This document shows, piece by piece, positions 1 to 10,499 of a DNA stretch of 64,000 nt; the stretch's first letter is position 1; each line of letters starts with the position of its first letter. The position numbers and the translations under genes are program-made. Where the stretch lies: the NCBI GenBank assembly GCA_022747635.1, contig JAKTNV010000009.1, positions 4,152,564 to 4,216,563 on the forward strand, written 5' to 3'. Origin of the DNA: Hetaerina americana (taxonomy: Eukaryota; Arthropoda; Insecta; Odonata; Calopterygidae). Below the pieces are notes generated by a model that searched no databases, was not told the origin of the DNA, and saw only the letters and a program-made list of their open reading frames with translations.

Positions 1-340
1 GGGTGATGTCAGTGTTCGAGATGCGGGTATTCGTTTATTTGTCGAACTGGAAGGATGTTTCTTTAGCAGTGATGATGTCTAAAATGTATTATTACCCCCA
101 GCGTACTGCGGAAGGAGAGATCATGTCGATGAAATTGGAGAGATTAACCATCGCAGAGATTGTTGAATGATCAGGTGCATATTTTGAATGTCTTTTTTCC
201 ACGTGCGATGAGGGATTAGAATAACATTTACCGACCAGGGTAGGGGTAAAAACATTCGGGTCGAAATTAGTCTGGTGTCTATTCACCTCCTAGCTCACAA
301 ACTAGGGGTGGGTTGCAGGGTACTAAAATATCTAAAAATA
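1..340 (+). mobile_element. CR1-like LINE family B, 3' end
   Basis: Non-coding 3' tail of a LINE I call family B. The same text recurs at 35.24-35.71 kb and 43.1-43.5 kb on this strand and at 5.66-6.0 kb on the other. Shared marks are a TTATTACCCCC block, a GGAGAGATCAT block and a terminal segment ending in GCAGGGTACTAAA. The body is cut off by the window start. The clade is inferred from the reverse-transcriptase C-terminus seen in the 35 kb and 43 kb copies. Confidence 0.7.
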
Positions 341-1054
341 TCTAACTCTTCTTGCTCCTCGTTGATTCTTCTCATAGCCTTAGCTCGCATTTCGCTTCAC
401 CCGTCTCCTTTCCAACTGTCAGGGGTCATGTGGACTTCTGTAGAGAGCAACGCGGAGGTAAAACATGGTCGGGACCTTCAGGGCCGCAGCCAATCATAGG
501 GGGATTCCAGCCTCGGCAAGTTAATTAAAATTTATAAAAAACAAAATGTTATAACCTCACATAACCAACACATACCAACGCATTCCAACGTACAACTCAT
601 CACCCATTACACTCCGCACTTAGCTGCCGCACTTATCTCATAATTTTGCTTCTATATATTCTGGGGGAAGTTTTATAGGTACTGTATACTGCGTCCGCCT
701 TTATTAGGACGGCGACCGACCGACCGACCGCCCGGATGGTCGGGGAACGCCTTCTACCCTCGGTAAGAATTCTGTTTTGAGTTTGTCGCCAGAAGTAATC
801 GAGTGGAAAACTAATGAGTTTCGGCGTTTGGAGTTGAAAGAATCTCGGCTATGACTCCCGGGGGTCTATGAACGGCTTCCTTTGTCGTTATGCCTTGTGG
901 CTGACACACTTGATTAGTTAGCATTTATTCCCTAATGTCAAAGCGCGGTGGCAAAATGGGCCTTTAATAATGTTTTCTGTCAACAGATCCTTACATTTCA
1001 GTGACCTGTGGTTTTATAATGTGATTTGATCAGCGGGGTGTACATAATTATTAT
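341..1054. other. Unassigned intergenic sequence
   Basis: No coding sequence or known repeat recognised. It holds a short (GACC)n run near 714-733 and AT-rich text around 520-660. Confidence 0.5.
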
Positions 1055-2390
1055 AATTAAGTAATCTAGCCGTTAAGGCAGGTTTTTGGATGGACACACC
1101 TACCAAATAAATATTTTGTGACTAAGCATATTCCTAACAAAACACAAAATCCAGCAACCTAGTCTACATCAGGTCCCTCTTCGTCTATGAATACTTCCTT
1201 CCTCCCTTCATCCCGTCCAACATCCCTATCCCGTCCCTGTCCTTACCTCGTTTGCCTAACATTCTCCACACCCACATTTCAAAAGCCTCCGATCTACTTC
1301 TATCATCCTGCTTCCGCACAACTCCCTGCTCCTTGTGAAATACTCTTTTCCTAACGCAATTCTTCTCCATACGTCTCTACCTCTTTGACCGTGTTGGTCC
1401 AAAACATTTCCGAGATAAGTAGACTGTTCCACCTGCTCTAGTTATTACCATCCTATTTTAATGTTTAGCTTAGGCTTTTTCGTAGTAGTATTTAGGGGAG
1501 GCGACCGACAGCTGAGGTTATTTGCGCCATAGGGGACGGAAGGAAAGGGTGAAGGGTGGAGAGAAACCCGGCGTCGACATTAGCCTACTCTTTACGAAAG
1601 GCTTAACGTCCCATCCGACGGACGGCGTACTCACTCAAAGTGCCCTCCACAAAGCACCTCAAGTAGGGTTCGAGATACCTCTGAAAAATTTTCAACACCG
1701 CCGGGATTTGAACCCGAGCCCTCTGGGTGTGTGGGAAGCCAGTACGATAGCCACCGCACCAGTCCCGATCCCCTTTGGCTTTTTCTTTCTGGAAAATCGA
1801 ATAACCAATTCTTCCAGGCACCTTTTCCGGAATAGGAACTAACATTGATCTCACAAAGTCTTTCTGCGAGATTCCTTTCTCAAAGATACTACGAATTCCT
1901 TCCTACGAATCAGTTCATATAGACTCTTCCTCCCACATTCCCCTAAATCTTTTTTAGAAGTTCCGTAAGACAGACCCTGTGTATAATCACTAGGCATTTA
2001 TTTCTATACGTATACCCACGCCTTTTGTGGTGTCTGAACCAAGTGTTGGTGATGACTAGCCCCTGTTTCCAGCAGAACTCAATTGCTCTCTCCCCGCGGT
2101 CATTCCTCGTGCCTCCTATGGTCGTACATCCTATCGGCCTCTCCCTCCGTATGGTTGCTCGGTGGCATGTATACCTGAACAATGACCAAGTCCGTCGGTT
2201 CTGCTTTCATCTCTACTAGTAATATTCTATCCGTTGCTTATTCTATGTTGACTACGCTTCCTCTAACTTCAGTATTCAATATTATGGCAACCCCTCGTTG
2301 GCCCTCGCCCCTCCGCTGTATATCATTCTATAATTATCACTCCAGTAATCCCCGCTATCCTTCCATCTCACCTCGTATGGACCTAAAATA
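1055..2390 (-). mobile_element. RTE-clade LINE, internally gutted copy
   Basis: Minus-strand RTE copy. Its 3' end (left) carries the tail shared with the copies at 17.8, 38.3, 40.8 and 44.4 kb. It then runs through the C-terminal coding region, and the right end matches the endonuclease region of the 44-50 kb copy (1.99-2.38 kb). Alignment by eye to the 38.3 kb copy shows at least two internal deletions: one removes the reverse-transcriptase core, equivalent to about 38.98-39.61 kb; another removes the linker, equivalent to about 39.74-40.58 kb. A SINE sits inside at 1482-1776. The copy cannot encode a working RT. Confidence 0.75.
1482..1776 (-). mobile_element. tRNA-derived SINE inserted in RTE, 9-bp TSD
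   Basis: A 295-bp SINE read on the minus strand. It begins with a tRNA-like head containing an A-box-like stretch and a B box (GGTTCAAATCC), then a body shared with 4973-5258 and 8566-8800, and ends in a TAC-rich tail. It is bracketed by GGCTTTTTC at 1473-1481 and 1777-1785, a perfect 9-bp target-site duplication inside the RTE coding region. That pattern fits LINE-mediated integration. Confidence 0.85.
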
Positions 2391-2404
2391 TCTATATTTC
2401 TTCT

Positions 2405-2650
2405 TTGACTTGTCTCATCTTTCATCAATCACACGAAAGATAGTACTAATCATGCAACAATGTTTAATAACAGGATACATGCATTCAAATCATACGGTGG
2501 AACTGTTAAATAAAAAAATAACTTTCACGATATCGACAAATACGTATGCACAATACCAATTCCAATCATTTGCTACGCGATTGTCATCATATCATTATTA
2601 TGATCTGTAATGGCTCGAGGAAAAGTGATAAAATTAATGCACAAAGTGAA
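2405..2650 (-). mobile_element. CR1-like LINE family C, 3' fragment
   Basis: Reverse complement matches the 3' region of the LINE at 53.2-53.9 kb, including TCACACGAAAGA, ACGATATCGAC and AATGGCTCGAG blocks. Non-coding and degraded. Confidence 0.6.
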
Positions 2651-3719
2651 GTCAATTTTTGCAGTAGTTTATAGGGTTCGGGTAGATTTTCCATGGTCTC
2701 CGGCACAATTCCGCTGTCATTCTAAACCCTAACGCGACGCCGAAACCCGGTTATGTCACCTACAGCAGTGACCGTTCTTTACATCCGGATACTATATACT
2801 ACGTATCTGAATTATATCCAAAACACCTCTGTCTCCTTCTTCCCTCCCGTCCGTTAACATCCTCAGCATCTCGTTGCCCCTCAGCATCACCTGCATCCAC
2901 CAGTTCCGTCTGCATTCTTCGGATTTCTCCCAGCAGCCGGGACGCCTCTACTTTTAAAAGGTACGAGTTGGTGGGACCGAGGCTCAGGGGTTTTAGATGG
3001 ATAAGAGTGGCCAATATCTAGGGGAAAAGTATTATGATTCGGTCATCACTCTTGATATGCTCCAATTCCACCATATGACGCCTGAAACCGTGTAATCTGC
3101 CCACGCCACTGTCGACCACCGCAGGAATCGTAGTGGAATAGCGGTTTCCGGTCGCCACCCGAATTTTTCAATTTAAGTTCTTATTTTCTCTAGTCTAATT
3201 CAAGTGTACTTCCCAAAATTCCGAGCTATAACTAGGCCTCAAATATGGCGACAAATATTTTCGCGTCCATATCAAACTTTAATAGTGTGAGTAGGACTGA
3301 TTTGACCAATGAAATCTACAAAGCCTCTAATGTAAAATAAATGTAACAGGGAATTCTTCAATTTCACTTTGCCAAGTTCCATGCTCAGTTATTATGAAGA
3401 TTTAGACAAAAATAAGAAGATGTCGATGAGAATCTTAAAATGTAAATTGGTCAAAAGTCACGCGCTGGAATGCGTCCTAGTTTGGAGGAGAAGAAAGCAA
3501 TATTTCACAGAAACGTATAAGCGTGTAATGGCCCAGTGACCACTGCCGAAACATCACGGCTCGCCTTTCTTGTATTTTAAATCGGCCAAGTAGCGTTGTA
3601 ACATGTCGTAGAGGAAAAAGTGAAACCAAGGAATGAAAATTCATGAAATCATTCCAAATCGGCGTAAATGGTGTTCTTCACGCCGGTGCTAATTGAAAAA
3701 TATAAAGTCTATCGTGAAT
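2651..3719. other. Unassigned intergenic sequence
   Basis: No recognisable gene or repeat. Short ORFs here show no family resemblance. Confidence 0.5.
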
Positions 3720-3965
3720 ATCACTGCAAAGCTGTTAGGTATACTTTTAGGTGCATGTGTATGTAAGATGTAGTTTGAGTGTTTGCATGTGTGGGGTGTA
3801 AGTGTTCTTGCATGAATGTATACCATGTTTTTTTGTGGATGTATGAATTTGTGGTTCTAGCATGCGGTTTTTTTTTCTTTTCTAAATTACGGGTGGTGTC
3901 CTAACACCCCCCGCCACACGCTCTTGCGGCGGCTTGCGAGGTATTGAGTAGATGTAGATGTAGAA
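3720..3965 (+). mobile_element. CR1-like 3' UTR fragment, near-identical to the 49.2 kb tail
   Basis: Nearly the same text as the 3' UTR of the CR1-like element ending at 49403: GCTGTTAGGTATACTTT, a run of T with CTTTTCTAAATTACGGG, CACCCCCCGCCACACG, then a terminal GTAGATGTAGATGTAG. This is a heavily 5'-truncated insertion of the same family, non-coding. Confidence 0.8.
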
Positions 3966-4759
3966 TGTTAATTTAATTTCTCAATGACCGTGCTCATTAT
4001 GAAAATCAATTAGGATAGCATCAACTTCGTATTCCGTATTGCTGCAAAAGGTTTACCCTTTGTAATAACTACATTAGTGCCCTACCCTGTCAAATTGGGC
4101 TTATTTTTATGAAAGTACATCCTTTTTTAGGGCCGCTTGCACAGTGTTTCGCTTCATGGACTACTTAATATATCGAAGTGGAACTCATCATCGCCCTCCA
4201 GATAGTTAAGCCTACTTACCCATCTTAAGTGGAACTTCGTGAAAGTCGCAGAGTGTCTCCGGCGTAGTCATCATTAGGCATGAGTTTGTCAGAGCTTTCC
4301 TTAGCACTCTCCAGTTGTGCCCTTCTTTTTCGTTCAAAGTGTTTTCAAACGGCCAAATTAAAACACCCAGGACTCATGGAACCATTGAGGTCCCCAGAGG
4401 TTTTACTGGGGCATCGTAATTTCCTCACATAATGGTCAACGTGAATCGACATCACAGTAAATTCAGTGATGAAGATGTTTTCCCACTAACTTGGCTCTAT
4501 TGGACACCATAGAAATCATTTGTGTAGTGGATGCAGATGTTTACGAAGCAATTTATTCCGACGCTTTCTTATGGCAACAATGAAGCAGAAATATTCCATA
4601 GCATAAGGCAATACTCCTTTTTTCTTTATGCTCTAAGAAAAAAGGGCGAATGGAATGCGAAGCTAGGCGAAGGAAGGGATGAGTTGGGGAATTAGTAGAT
4701 GATATGGGGCGTAGTAGAAGGTAATTGTGCGAGGGATAACTATATAGAGAAATATAAAG
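3966..4759. other. Unassigned intergenic sequence
   Basis: Nothing recognised. The 119-residue minus-strand ORF over 4553-4912 is antisense to an RTE fragment at its right end and looks like chance. Confidence 0.5.
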
Positions 4760-4972
4760 TTGAAGGTCAGAGAGGCAGTGAGGAGTGGTAATTAAAAAGA
4801 ACAAAAAGGGGGAAGAAACGAAGTAAACATAGACCACGCGACTGACAGAATAAGAAGTAAAATTTGAACCGACGAACTTGGTCATTATCCAGGTATACAT
4901 GCCACCGAACAACCATACGGAGGAAGAGGTAGAGAGGATGTACGATCAGTTAGATGGCATAATCGCCATCGA
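4760..4972 (+). mobile_element. RTE endonuclease-region fragment
   Basis: The text from about 4866 encodes LVIIQVYMPPNNH followed by EEEVERMYDQL. This matches the endonuclease segment of the 44-50 kb RTE (49.6-49.75 kb on its minus strand). Similarity fades upstream of about 4800. The fragment stops where the SINE begins at 4973. Confidence 0.7.
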
Positions 4973-5258
4973 TGGGATCGAGATGGTGCGGGGGCTAACG
5001 TACTGGCTTCCCACCCAGAGGGCGCGGGTTCAAATCCCAGCGGTGTTGAATAATTTTCATTGGTATCTCGATCCCTAGTTTAGGTGCTTTGTGGGGGCAC
5101 TTAGAGTGTACGCCGTCCGTCGGATGGGACGTTAAACTGCGGACCCCTTGGCGCCTTTCGTGAAGAGTAGGCTAATGCCGACGCCGGGTTTCTCTCCACC
5201 CTTCAACCTTTCCTGTCCAAATGACCTCAGTTGTCGGTCGCCTCCCCTCAAAACTACC
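4973..5258 (+). mobile_element. tRNA-derived SINE, second copy
   Basis: Same SINE as 1482-1776 in forward orientation. It has a head with GATGGTGCGGGGGCTAACG and B box GGTTCAAATCC, a body with GTCGGATGGGACGTTAA, and a CTAC-rich tail. It adjoins an RTE fragment on the left and a LINE A fragment on the right. I see no clear TSD. Confidence 0.8.
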
Positions 5259-5264
5259 TACCTA

Positions 5265-5535
5265 CCCGTATACTGGAATCTATCTTACTTATTTTATGTC
5301 ATTTGTGGTCTGATCTACCTAAGTAGTGCGGGACCATAATAGCTCCTTGAGTAGTTAATTGTTAGACTCGTTTGTCCTGAACCTTTCTAAAAGTCTTAAG
5401 TCTGCCTCGTCCTCTTCGCATCTCCGGTGGCTCCCAGCCCCTTATTCCTCCAAAAGGCCTCTCACACTCGTCTTCGTCAAAATAATCTTATTTCATCCGT
5501 AAAAATTCTTCGCGAATCTAGCCCAATGTCTGGAA
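5265..5535 (-). mobile_element. CR1-like LINE family A, C-terminal coding fragment
   Basis: The minus strand matches the end of the reverse-transcriptase ORF of the 46.4-49.4 kb element: the segment with RFVKNCYD, then GWEPLEVRREQARLR. Degraded and truncated on both sides. Confidence 0.7.
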
Positions 5536-5661
5536 AGTGGAATGGTAAATATACTGTGATTGTTGCAGAAAGGTAACGCCGTAACCGTTAAATGATAGCC
5601 ATCACCTCTCCAGCTCTTTTGAATCATGACGGCGGACGCGTCCTATTTATCTATATCATTT

Positions 5662-5995
5662 ATATATGGATACCCTGCAAGCAACCGCTAGGGTGTGTGT
5701 CAAGGGGTGATTACAGACAAGACTATTTTTGACCCGACTATGACCCTAGCGTGGTTGGACAATTTCATGCTGATCCCTTATCAATTGCGGAAAAAATGAC
5801 ATTTTAAATCTATGTTTTAATCTTAAAGCTCATTTTGCCGCCATTTCCATTCCTACCGTACAACGATTGGGGTATTAATACATTTTCAACATCACCACTG
5901 CTAAAGAGACCTCCTTCCAATTTATGCAAGAGCTTCAATCTGTAATTTAACCTTGGCTCCGTGAGTGATTCTCAGCCTAGCTGCTCTAATATTCT
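5662..5995 (-). mobile_element. CR1-like LINE family B, 3' fragment
   Basis: Reverse complement aligns with 35.34-35.71 kb: the tail with CCTAGCAATTGCTTGCAGG-type sequence, and upstream the text of the AGCAGCTAGGCTGGGA block. Non-coding. Confidence 0.65.
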
Positions 5996-6888
5996 AACTG
6001 AGGCCTAACCCGTTATACGAGCAGGTAAGAGGAGACCGAAACGGTCACTTCCGGTGGATATATTTTGGTAGAAATCCAATCTTTTCACCTCCTTCAAACA
6101 AAAAAATTTTAAATATAAAATTCCTTACTGCTCGTGTTAGTTTTCGCGGCGAAAACAAATGCATCTCATTTCCACATACGTATTTTAGGGAAAAAGGGCC
6201 TCCATTTACACGGGGCCTCGGGACACCTGTCATTAATGATAAGAGAGAAATCCTTGGTCGCATTTCCTCATGGTAACTTCACCTTCACGTAAGCACCGCG
6301 CATGGTAAGAAGAATAAAAGCGAGCGTTAGAGTGGAGAGGGGGCCTTCCGTCCGGTTGACACGTGAGTCGGCGTCACCCGCCCCAGGCCAGTGCCGCCTC
6401 CGCGTCCACTCACTCACGTGGAGGCAGCGTCGGTCAAAGGGGCGAGACGGGGGGGGGGGGGTTGTTTGGAGGACAAGGTAATGGGGGAAGCCATAGGTAG
6501 CAGCAGCACCCCCTTGGGGAGGAGGGTGATCGCCGGGAAGAAAAGCGGGGATCGCGCGAGGGAAGAACTCCCACTTGGTCTCGTGGTCTCCATCAGCCTA
6601 CGGGGGGGGGGGAGGAGGGGCATTCCCTCGGTTACTTCCTTGTGGTTGTGTTGTTCCCTTATCCCATTAAGAATTCCTCAGGCCACTGCCACTCGAATTT
6701 CGATATATCAATCGAATTTAGTTATATCGAACCAGGAAATGTATTGACAGTGTTGGAAGGGGGTGTGTAACAACTCCCTCCCCACCTGGCTCAGCGAACG
6801 AATTCAATTTCCCTCGAATCCAAGATATTTGCTCGATTCAAAATGCGTAGTAATAGTGGTGCGGCTACCAAAAGTAGCCTCAAGTCTA
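5996..6888. other. Unassigned; GC-rich part with two G runs
   Basis: No gene recognised. From about 6340 to 6660 the base composition becomes GC-rich, with uninterrupted G runs near 6449-6461 and 6602-6612. Overlapping ORFs in both directions there are explained by the composition. Confidence 0.5.
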
Positions 6889-8199
6889 CGAGGGTGGTCC
6901 CAGAAGTACCCGGTCAGAACTAGAGATGGCGGTTGTTGTTTGAAAAATATCACTTCATTAACAAGTATGCAATCTATGAAGCAAAAGTTTCAAGTTTGAA
7001 GACGCCGCGTTGTTTGGTATTTGTTTGGCAGCCATCAATAGTGAACGTTTTCAATGAATTTGTGAAAACGGAGAAAATTGGTCATCGTTATGCGATACGA
7101 TACTTTTATTTGAAAGGCCTCAGCCCAACCAATATAAAAGCTGGACTGGATTCTACTCTGGGTGAGTCTGCTCCTTCGTTTACAACAGTAAAATACTGGA
7201 TATCAGCGTTTAAACGAGGCCATGAGAGCTGTCAAGACGAGCATCGCATTGGTCGACCAAATGAGGTGACGACTCCAGAAACGGTGAAGAAAATACACCA
7301 ACCGATACTGAATGATCGTCTACTGAAAGTGATCTAGGGAGCTGGCGGACATAGTATGCATTTCAAAAAGTGCGGTACATCGCGTATTAACTGAAAATTT
7401 GGACATGAAAAATTTGTGTGCAAGAGAGCTGCCGCGTTTGCTCACACCCGAGCAAAACCAATGTCGTGAAGATGTTTCAATTGAGCGTTTAGCAAAGTTT
7501 CATTGCAACATAGCAGAATGTTTCCGCCGTTCCATAACCATGTATGACACATGGGTCCATTACTTCACACCCAAGACAATAGAACGATCAAAACCATGGA
7601 TTCCAAAGCGAGAACCGGCTCCAAAGAAGGCGAAGGCAGTTCCGTTTGCAGAGAGGTCATAGCGTCGGTTTTTTCTGATGCGCGTGGGTTGATTTTCATT
7701 GGCTATCTTGGAAAGGGAAAGAAACCATCAACGTGTCAATCGTCAGATCATCGTATTATGCGAACTTATTGCAACGCTTGAGCGAAGAAATCAAGCAAAA
7801 GCGGCCGCATTTGGCTCAGAAGAAAGAGTTGTTTCATCAAGACAATGCACCAGCTCTCAAATCCGTTATTGCAATGACAAAAATTCATGAATTAAAGTTT
7901 GAATTGCTACCTCATGCACCCTATTTGCCAGGTTTAGCCCCCTCGGAATATTTTCTGTTCGCTAACTTGAAAAAATGGCTCGGTAATCAAAGATTTTCCA
8001 ACCATGAAGAAGTGATGGCGGCAGTTAACGGCTATTTTGAGGAGCAAGACAGTTCTTATTGTTTAAAGGGTATAGAACTTATTTAACATCGCTGGGAAAA
8101 GTGTATAGAGCGGAAACGAGATTATGTTGAAAATAAATACATTTTTTCCAAAATGTTTGTGTTTTCTTTGCTGGGTAGGGTACTTCTGGGAATATCCTC
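6889..8199 (+). mobile_element. Mariner transposon with TIRs, about 1.31 kb
   Basis: Tc1/mariner superfamily element of typical full length. The left end reads CGAGGGTGGTCCCAGAAGTA and follows a TA (6887-6888). The right end reads GGGTACTTCTGGGAATATCC, an imperfect inverted match to the left TIR (about 18 of 22 positions). The right TA is eroded. It contains one degraded transposase frame (next entry). Among the window's mariners this is the only one that keeps an apparently full-length interior. Confidence 0.85.
6933..8140 (+). pseudogene. Mariner transposase, degraded
   Basis: Would catalyse cut-and-paste transposition. In order: an N-terminal helix-turn-helix region (IGHRYAIRYFYLKGLSPTNI at about 7069-7130, FTTVKYWISAFKRG), the GRP-like linker (IGRPNEVTTPE), the first catalytic block as DTWVHYFTP near 7548, the second as HQDNAPALKS near 7832, and the third as LPHAPYLPGLAPSEYF near 7910. 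These correspond to the three acidic catalytic positions of mariner. The third lies in a GLAPSEYF context instead of DLAPSDYF, so one position looks altered. Frameshifts and a stop after residue LLKVI break the frame into at least three pieces. No active product is expected. Confidence 0.85.
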
Positions 8200-8565
8200 T
8201 TTCAGCCTCGACGCGTAAGATCATGGAAAAGAATCGCAGTGCGTCGTTCAGGACATCACCTTCAAATCAGTTAGCAATGAATAACGCGATTGGTACTCAC
8301 TATCTGGCGATCAACACTTCACAGACCCACGCCATTCAAAAATGATGGCTTCACTTGGTTTCATTTCGATCTGACGATATTCTGCATCAAATTGTTTCCT
8401 TAGCTTGGAGTGATTTGCTACGATCACTGCTATAAATCTTTTGGCGTGTTTCTGTTGGTGCTTCTGTAGCTAAACACCGGCTACGATAATTAATAAATGA
8501 TTTGGGTATTATGTCTTTTCCCCCAAAGCAATATTTTGCCTTAAGCTTTTTCTGTCTTAATAGAG
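8200..8565. other. Unassigned intergenic sequence
   Basis: Nothing recognised between the mariner and the SINE remnant. Confidence 0.5.
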
Positions 8566-8800
8566 TTTAGGTCAGGCGACCGACAGCCGAGGTCATTTGC
8601 GTCATAGCAGACAGATAGTAAAGGAGGCAGAAAGGTGGAGAGAACCCGGCGTCGGTATTAGCCTACTCTTTTAACGGAGGGCGCCATGGGGTCAGACAGT
8701 TAAACGTCCCATCCTACTGACTCAGTCAAAGTGCTCTCCACTAAGCACCTCAGGTAGGGATCGGGGTACCACTGATAAAGATCTGCCGTCCCCAGGATTG
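8566..8800 (-). mobile_element. SINE, third copy, tRNA head missing
   Basis: Body of the SINE found at 1482-1776 and 4973-5258, minus strand. Shared blocks include GGCGACCGACAGCCGAGG, CCGGCGTCGG and AAACGTCCCATCC. The 5' tRNA head is replaced by unrelated sequence after about 8790. Confidence 0.75.
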
Positions 8801-9134
8801 ACATTTTCCCTCAATACCCTTCCTCCTGTTGGTGATCACCTTGTTGGTCGAAGTATTAATATCTGTCTCCTCTGTTGACATTATGATTGTTATTGTTGGC
8901 AATAGTATTATCGCCCTTCCACTTCAAAGCCAATGGACACACTTCTCTCCATATGCCCACATCCGAAAAGTGTGATGTGTACCGGAAGAGTCGTCCATGA
9001 TTATATAGGGACACTACCAGAGTCTGTCCCAAAAATAAGTAAAATGATTTATTGCCACCGATGCAGATGGCTGGAGTGGGATGATTTGCGCTGGGAAAGG
9101 TAATGGAAAGAGGTCTTGGGAAAGCAACGCGACC

Positions 9135-9255
9135 CACGTCAGTTAACCGTGGGCATTGGCAGTGCGCGGATTGCTGCAGGCTCCAGGACTCGAACCCGGG
9201 CCCACTCGGTGGGAATCCAGTATGTTAGCCACTGCACCATTCCGATTCCCCTTTT
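9135..9255 (-). mobile_element. tRNA-headed SINE fragment (different tail)
   Basis: The minus strand shows an A-box-like GGTGCAGTGGCTAACATACT and B box GGGTTCGAGTCC with tRNA-like spacing, similar to the head of the 1.5 kb SINE but joined to a different body. It is unlikely to be a functional tRNA gene because no acceptor stem pairs. Confidence 0.6.
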
Positions 9256-9269
9256 TCTGCATTTGGTTT

Positions 9270-9715
9270 TTTTAAACCGATGAAATTGGAAATTAGAAAA
9301 TCCTTTGCAGAAACGTTTATTAGAGGTAATTTGATATATTGATGCGAAACTTGGGCATAGGAAGAGAGGTAAAAGGCTCGGTTGGAAGTCACGGAAATGC
9401 GGATTTGGAAAAAGAAAGGACGAGAAGAGCAACATAGAATTATTGAGAGAAAATAAAGATGAATGGAATTTAATGAAAGAGATAGAGAAAAGGAAAATTA
9501 AATGATGCTCAGATGGAACAACGACCTGGGAAATATAATGGTAAGGGGGAAATAATAGGAATAAAAGAAAAAGAGGAAGGCCCGAAAAAGAAATTTATGG
9601 ATGACATAAAAACTGCTATGGGAGTGGCCACAAGTAGAATGAACTGGAGGGAACGGCAGTGGAGAGAGAGACCAAGAGGCCTGCAACGACAAGGCTCCAC
9701 TTTTAGAAGATGATA
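9270..9715 (+). mobile_element. RTE-like LINE, ORF2 C-terminus
   Basis: Coding remnant. The frame ending at 9713 reads KEEGPKKKFMDDIKTAMGVA, then NWRERQWRERPRGLQ, then two stops. This resembles the C-terminal tail of RTE-type polyproteins (a basic GRP-type motif followed by a helix). Upstream the frame is shifted but retains EWNLMKEIEKRKIK. It is a different family from the 38-50 kb RTE. Confidence 0.6.
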
Positions 9716-10499
9716 ATGATGATTTGTTTTTATCTTGCCAGCAAAAGTTTTTGAATTGGGAGATGGTCGACTATGCATTTGTTGTGTGCTGTGTATGTTG
9801 AATGATTCGCGACCGAATGAAGACATGTAATGAAAAACTAAGAGTTATTTTCGTATGGCACGCCTTCGACTTCCCAATTTGAAGAAATGAACGATTCGAC
9901 TAGTCCTCTTCGGAGAACTAAGATATTGGGGCAACATTTCACTTCTTACCCAATGTGAGTTACATTGGGCGTTCATTTTCCATGCATGTGTTCCCGTGAT
10001 TTCCATTTAATAAACTGAGTAGCGACCTGAAATAAAAACACATATTTTATAAATCATATATTATGGAATTACCTATAGTAGAGTGGACGTCATAGTTATT
10101 ATATTCATACGTATGGTAGGCATCAAAAGCGCGAGCGGATATCGCCGTCATTTTGGCCGTACTTTCCAAGTTGGCTTTGTTAGGATGAAAATTTATTTTG
10201 GAACTTTCAAGTTGTATTTTGGCGAAAAAAAGTAATTTCAACAAGTAGACGATGTTTCATAGATGAGTAAATTTTCGAGTGAAAGACCCCAACGACTCTG
10301 ATAGTCGTTTGGGTTGAAGGATGTTTTTTTTGAGTGAAATAATTTCCTAGAATTTGGCAAAAGTATGGATTTGCTTAGAAATTTTTAGGGAATTACTGCG
10401 CGTGGAATAAAATGGAACTAACGAGAAAAAATAAGTAATTACCGTAATGCATGGGAGACGGAGCACGGAATATCAGCACTCGAAGATAAATGTTTAAGT
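9716..10499. other. Unassigned, AT-rich, leads into satellite
   Basis: No gene or transposon recognised. The last few hundred bases share AT richness with the tandem array but I could not align them to the monomer. Confidence 0.5.

Noticed and set aside
2720..2745. Telomere-like TAAACCCTAA word
   Set aside because: A single occurrence, not a repeat tract.
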